64,000 nt of DNA from an uncultured Enterorhabdus sp. (GTDB lineage Bacteria; Actinomycetota; Coriobacteriia; Coriobacteriales; Eggerthellaceae): contig CANSQM010000005.1 in assembly GCA_947649205.1 (NCBI GenBank), forward strand, positions 42,630-106,629, written 5' to 3'. A program made the translations under genes and the position numbers. The notes beneath the pieces were generated by a model that saw only the letters and a list, made by a program, of their open reading frames with translations, ran no database searches and was not told the DNA's origin. This document shows positions 63,337 to 64,000 of the stretch, one piece after another (position 1 is the first letter of the stretch; every line of letters starts with the position of its first letter).

Positions 63337-64000
63337 ATGAATCAGGGAGATAGGTATCGGCGCCGCAACAGGTTCGACCGTCGTAGGGAGGGGCGCTTAC
63401 GCCATTGGATTCCCGTAGCGCTCTTTGCCGCGTTATTGGCTCTTTTGCTGTGGTTTCCGTTTCGAGATCAGCAGGGCAACTCAGTGTCGTCCGGCAATGT
63501 GTCGAGATCGGTGGCCGAGCAGGTGACGAAAGAGCATGCCGCGCCGTCGGAGGGTACGGACGGGACGGATGCTTCCAGGACGGCTACGCCCCGCGATTCT
63601 TCGCAGGAGGTGATGCCGGGCTCCGGAGACGGGGCATCGGGGAGTGCTCAGGCTTCAGAAGAGGTGTTGGATGCAGCCTCTGACCCGGTGGTAATTAACT
63701 CCTCGATCGAGGGAGTGAACACCTATGGACCCGATGAGGGCGTAGCAACCGGCGCGGAGCGGACGGCTGCCCGTGCCGCAGCGGCGTTTGGGGATATATT
63801 GGGAGTTGAGGCTCCCTCGAGGGGCTTCCTTGCAGCAGCAGAACGTCCCATTACGGGATTCATTTTCGAGACAATAGATCAGGGGGGTCGATTTCAGTTG
63901 ATCGTGGTTGCTCCCAGTGATGCGGATGCCTTTGTCAAGCTGAAGGATCCCCTGTCGGCTGAGACGGTGCTCTCGTTCTACGTGCGTTCGGGCGGTACGG
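63337..64000 (+). CDS. membrane-anchored extracellular protein (cut by window edge)
   Basis: An open frame starts at ATG 63337 behind AGGAGG and runs off the right edge after 221 codons. A basic N-terminus (RYRRRNRFDRRREGRLRH) and one membrane helix (WIPVALFAALLALLLWFPF) are followed by a Ser/Thr/Gly-rich linker. A folded domain then begins (FIFETIDQGGRFQLIVVAPS) that stays incomplete. It is on the same strand and 23 bp after the previous gene, so the operon continues beyond the window. Confidence 0.7.
   Translation, partial: MNQGDRYRRRNRFDRRREGRLRHWIPVALFAALLALLLWFPFRDQQGNSVSSGNVSRSVAEQVTKEHAAPSEGTDGTDASRTATPRDSSQEVMPGSGDGASGSAQASEEVLDAASDPVVINSSIEGVNTYGPDEGVATGAERTAARAAAAFGDILGVEAPSRGFLAAAERPITGFIFETIDQGGRFQLIVVAPSDADAFVKLKDPLSAETVLSFYVRSGGT

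Overview
The window is high-GC DNA from a gut-type actinobacterium of the Coriobacteriia, most likely Eggerthellaceae (Adlercreutzia/Eggerthella/Gordonibacter-like). The clues are four Tat-exported flavoprotein reductases, each beside a polytopic membrane regulator with a C-terminal LuxR helix-turn-helix, together with menaquinone genes, an indolepyruvate:ferredoxin oxidoreductase and a LAQTG-type sorting signal. The family call is inference from gene content, not from a marker gene.

Bases 1-16.4 kb: three flavoprotein/LuxR pairs (929-2686 with the truncated 1-779; 7874-9517 with 9822-11342; 12769-14676 with 14955-16433). They are interspersed with an IS110-type transposase remnant, an HTH/zeta-like toxin pair, an XRE regulator, a DUF4143-type ATPase behind a striking 23-bp tandem repeat, and an amino-acid-binding-type lipoprotein. 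Bases 16.5-26.9 kb: a surface protein with a sorting signal, a RHH/PIN module whose PIN gene has lost its middle, an alpha/beta hydrolase, a DUF1848 gene broken by one in-frame stop, a Fic protein, tRNA-Leu(CAG), purE, iorAB and a RelB-like/PIN pair. Two palindromic, coding-compatible elements lie within 1.5 kb here, one of them in frame inside iorA.

Bases 27-33 kb: a fourth flavoprotein/LuxR pair plus two alpha/beta-barrel proteins and a PaaK-like ligase. A 56-bp bipartite element is repeated with identical spacing upstream of the flavoprotein and of the barrel-protein operon, which suggests one regulon. Bases 33-39 kb: a phosphorelay (hybrid kinase, Hpt, and a receiver/HD-GYP/GGDEF output). 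Bases 39-44.5 kb: a transglutaminase-like lipoprotein and a compact type IV pilus cluster (PilC-like, four pilin-like proteins, PilT). Bases 44.6-49.9 kb: menB, a fused menE-menC, and a purF homologue lacking the N-terminal catalytic cysteine. Menaquinone genes fit an organism whose exported reductases need a quinol donor.

Bases 51.2-64 kb look like an accessory or defence island that begins beside an initiator tRNA. It holds a RhuM-type protein, a RyR-domain protein and a TIR/transmembrane/beta-propeller protein. Divergent from the TIR gene is a tightly overlapping operon of at least eight uncharacterised genes: membrane proteins, a VWA-like/OmpA lipoprotein, a coiled-coil protein and a pseudokinase-like membrane protein. 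It runs off the window and is the best candidate for an undescribed system. No CRISPR array, rRNA or complete insertion sequence was seen.
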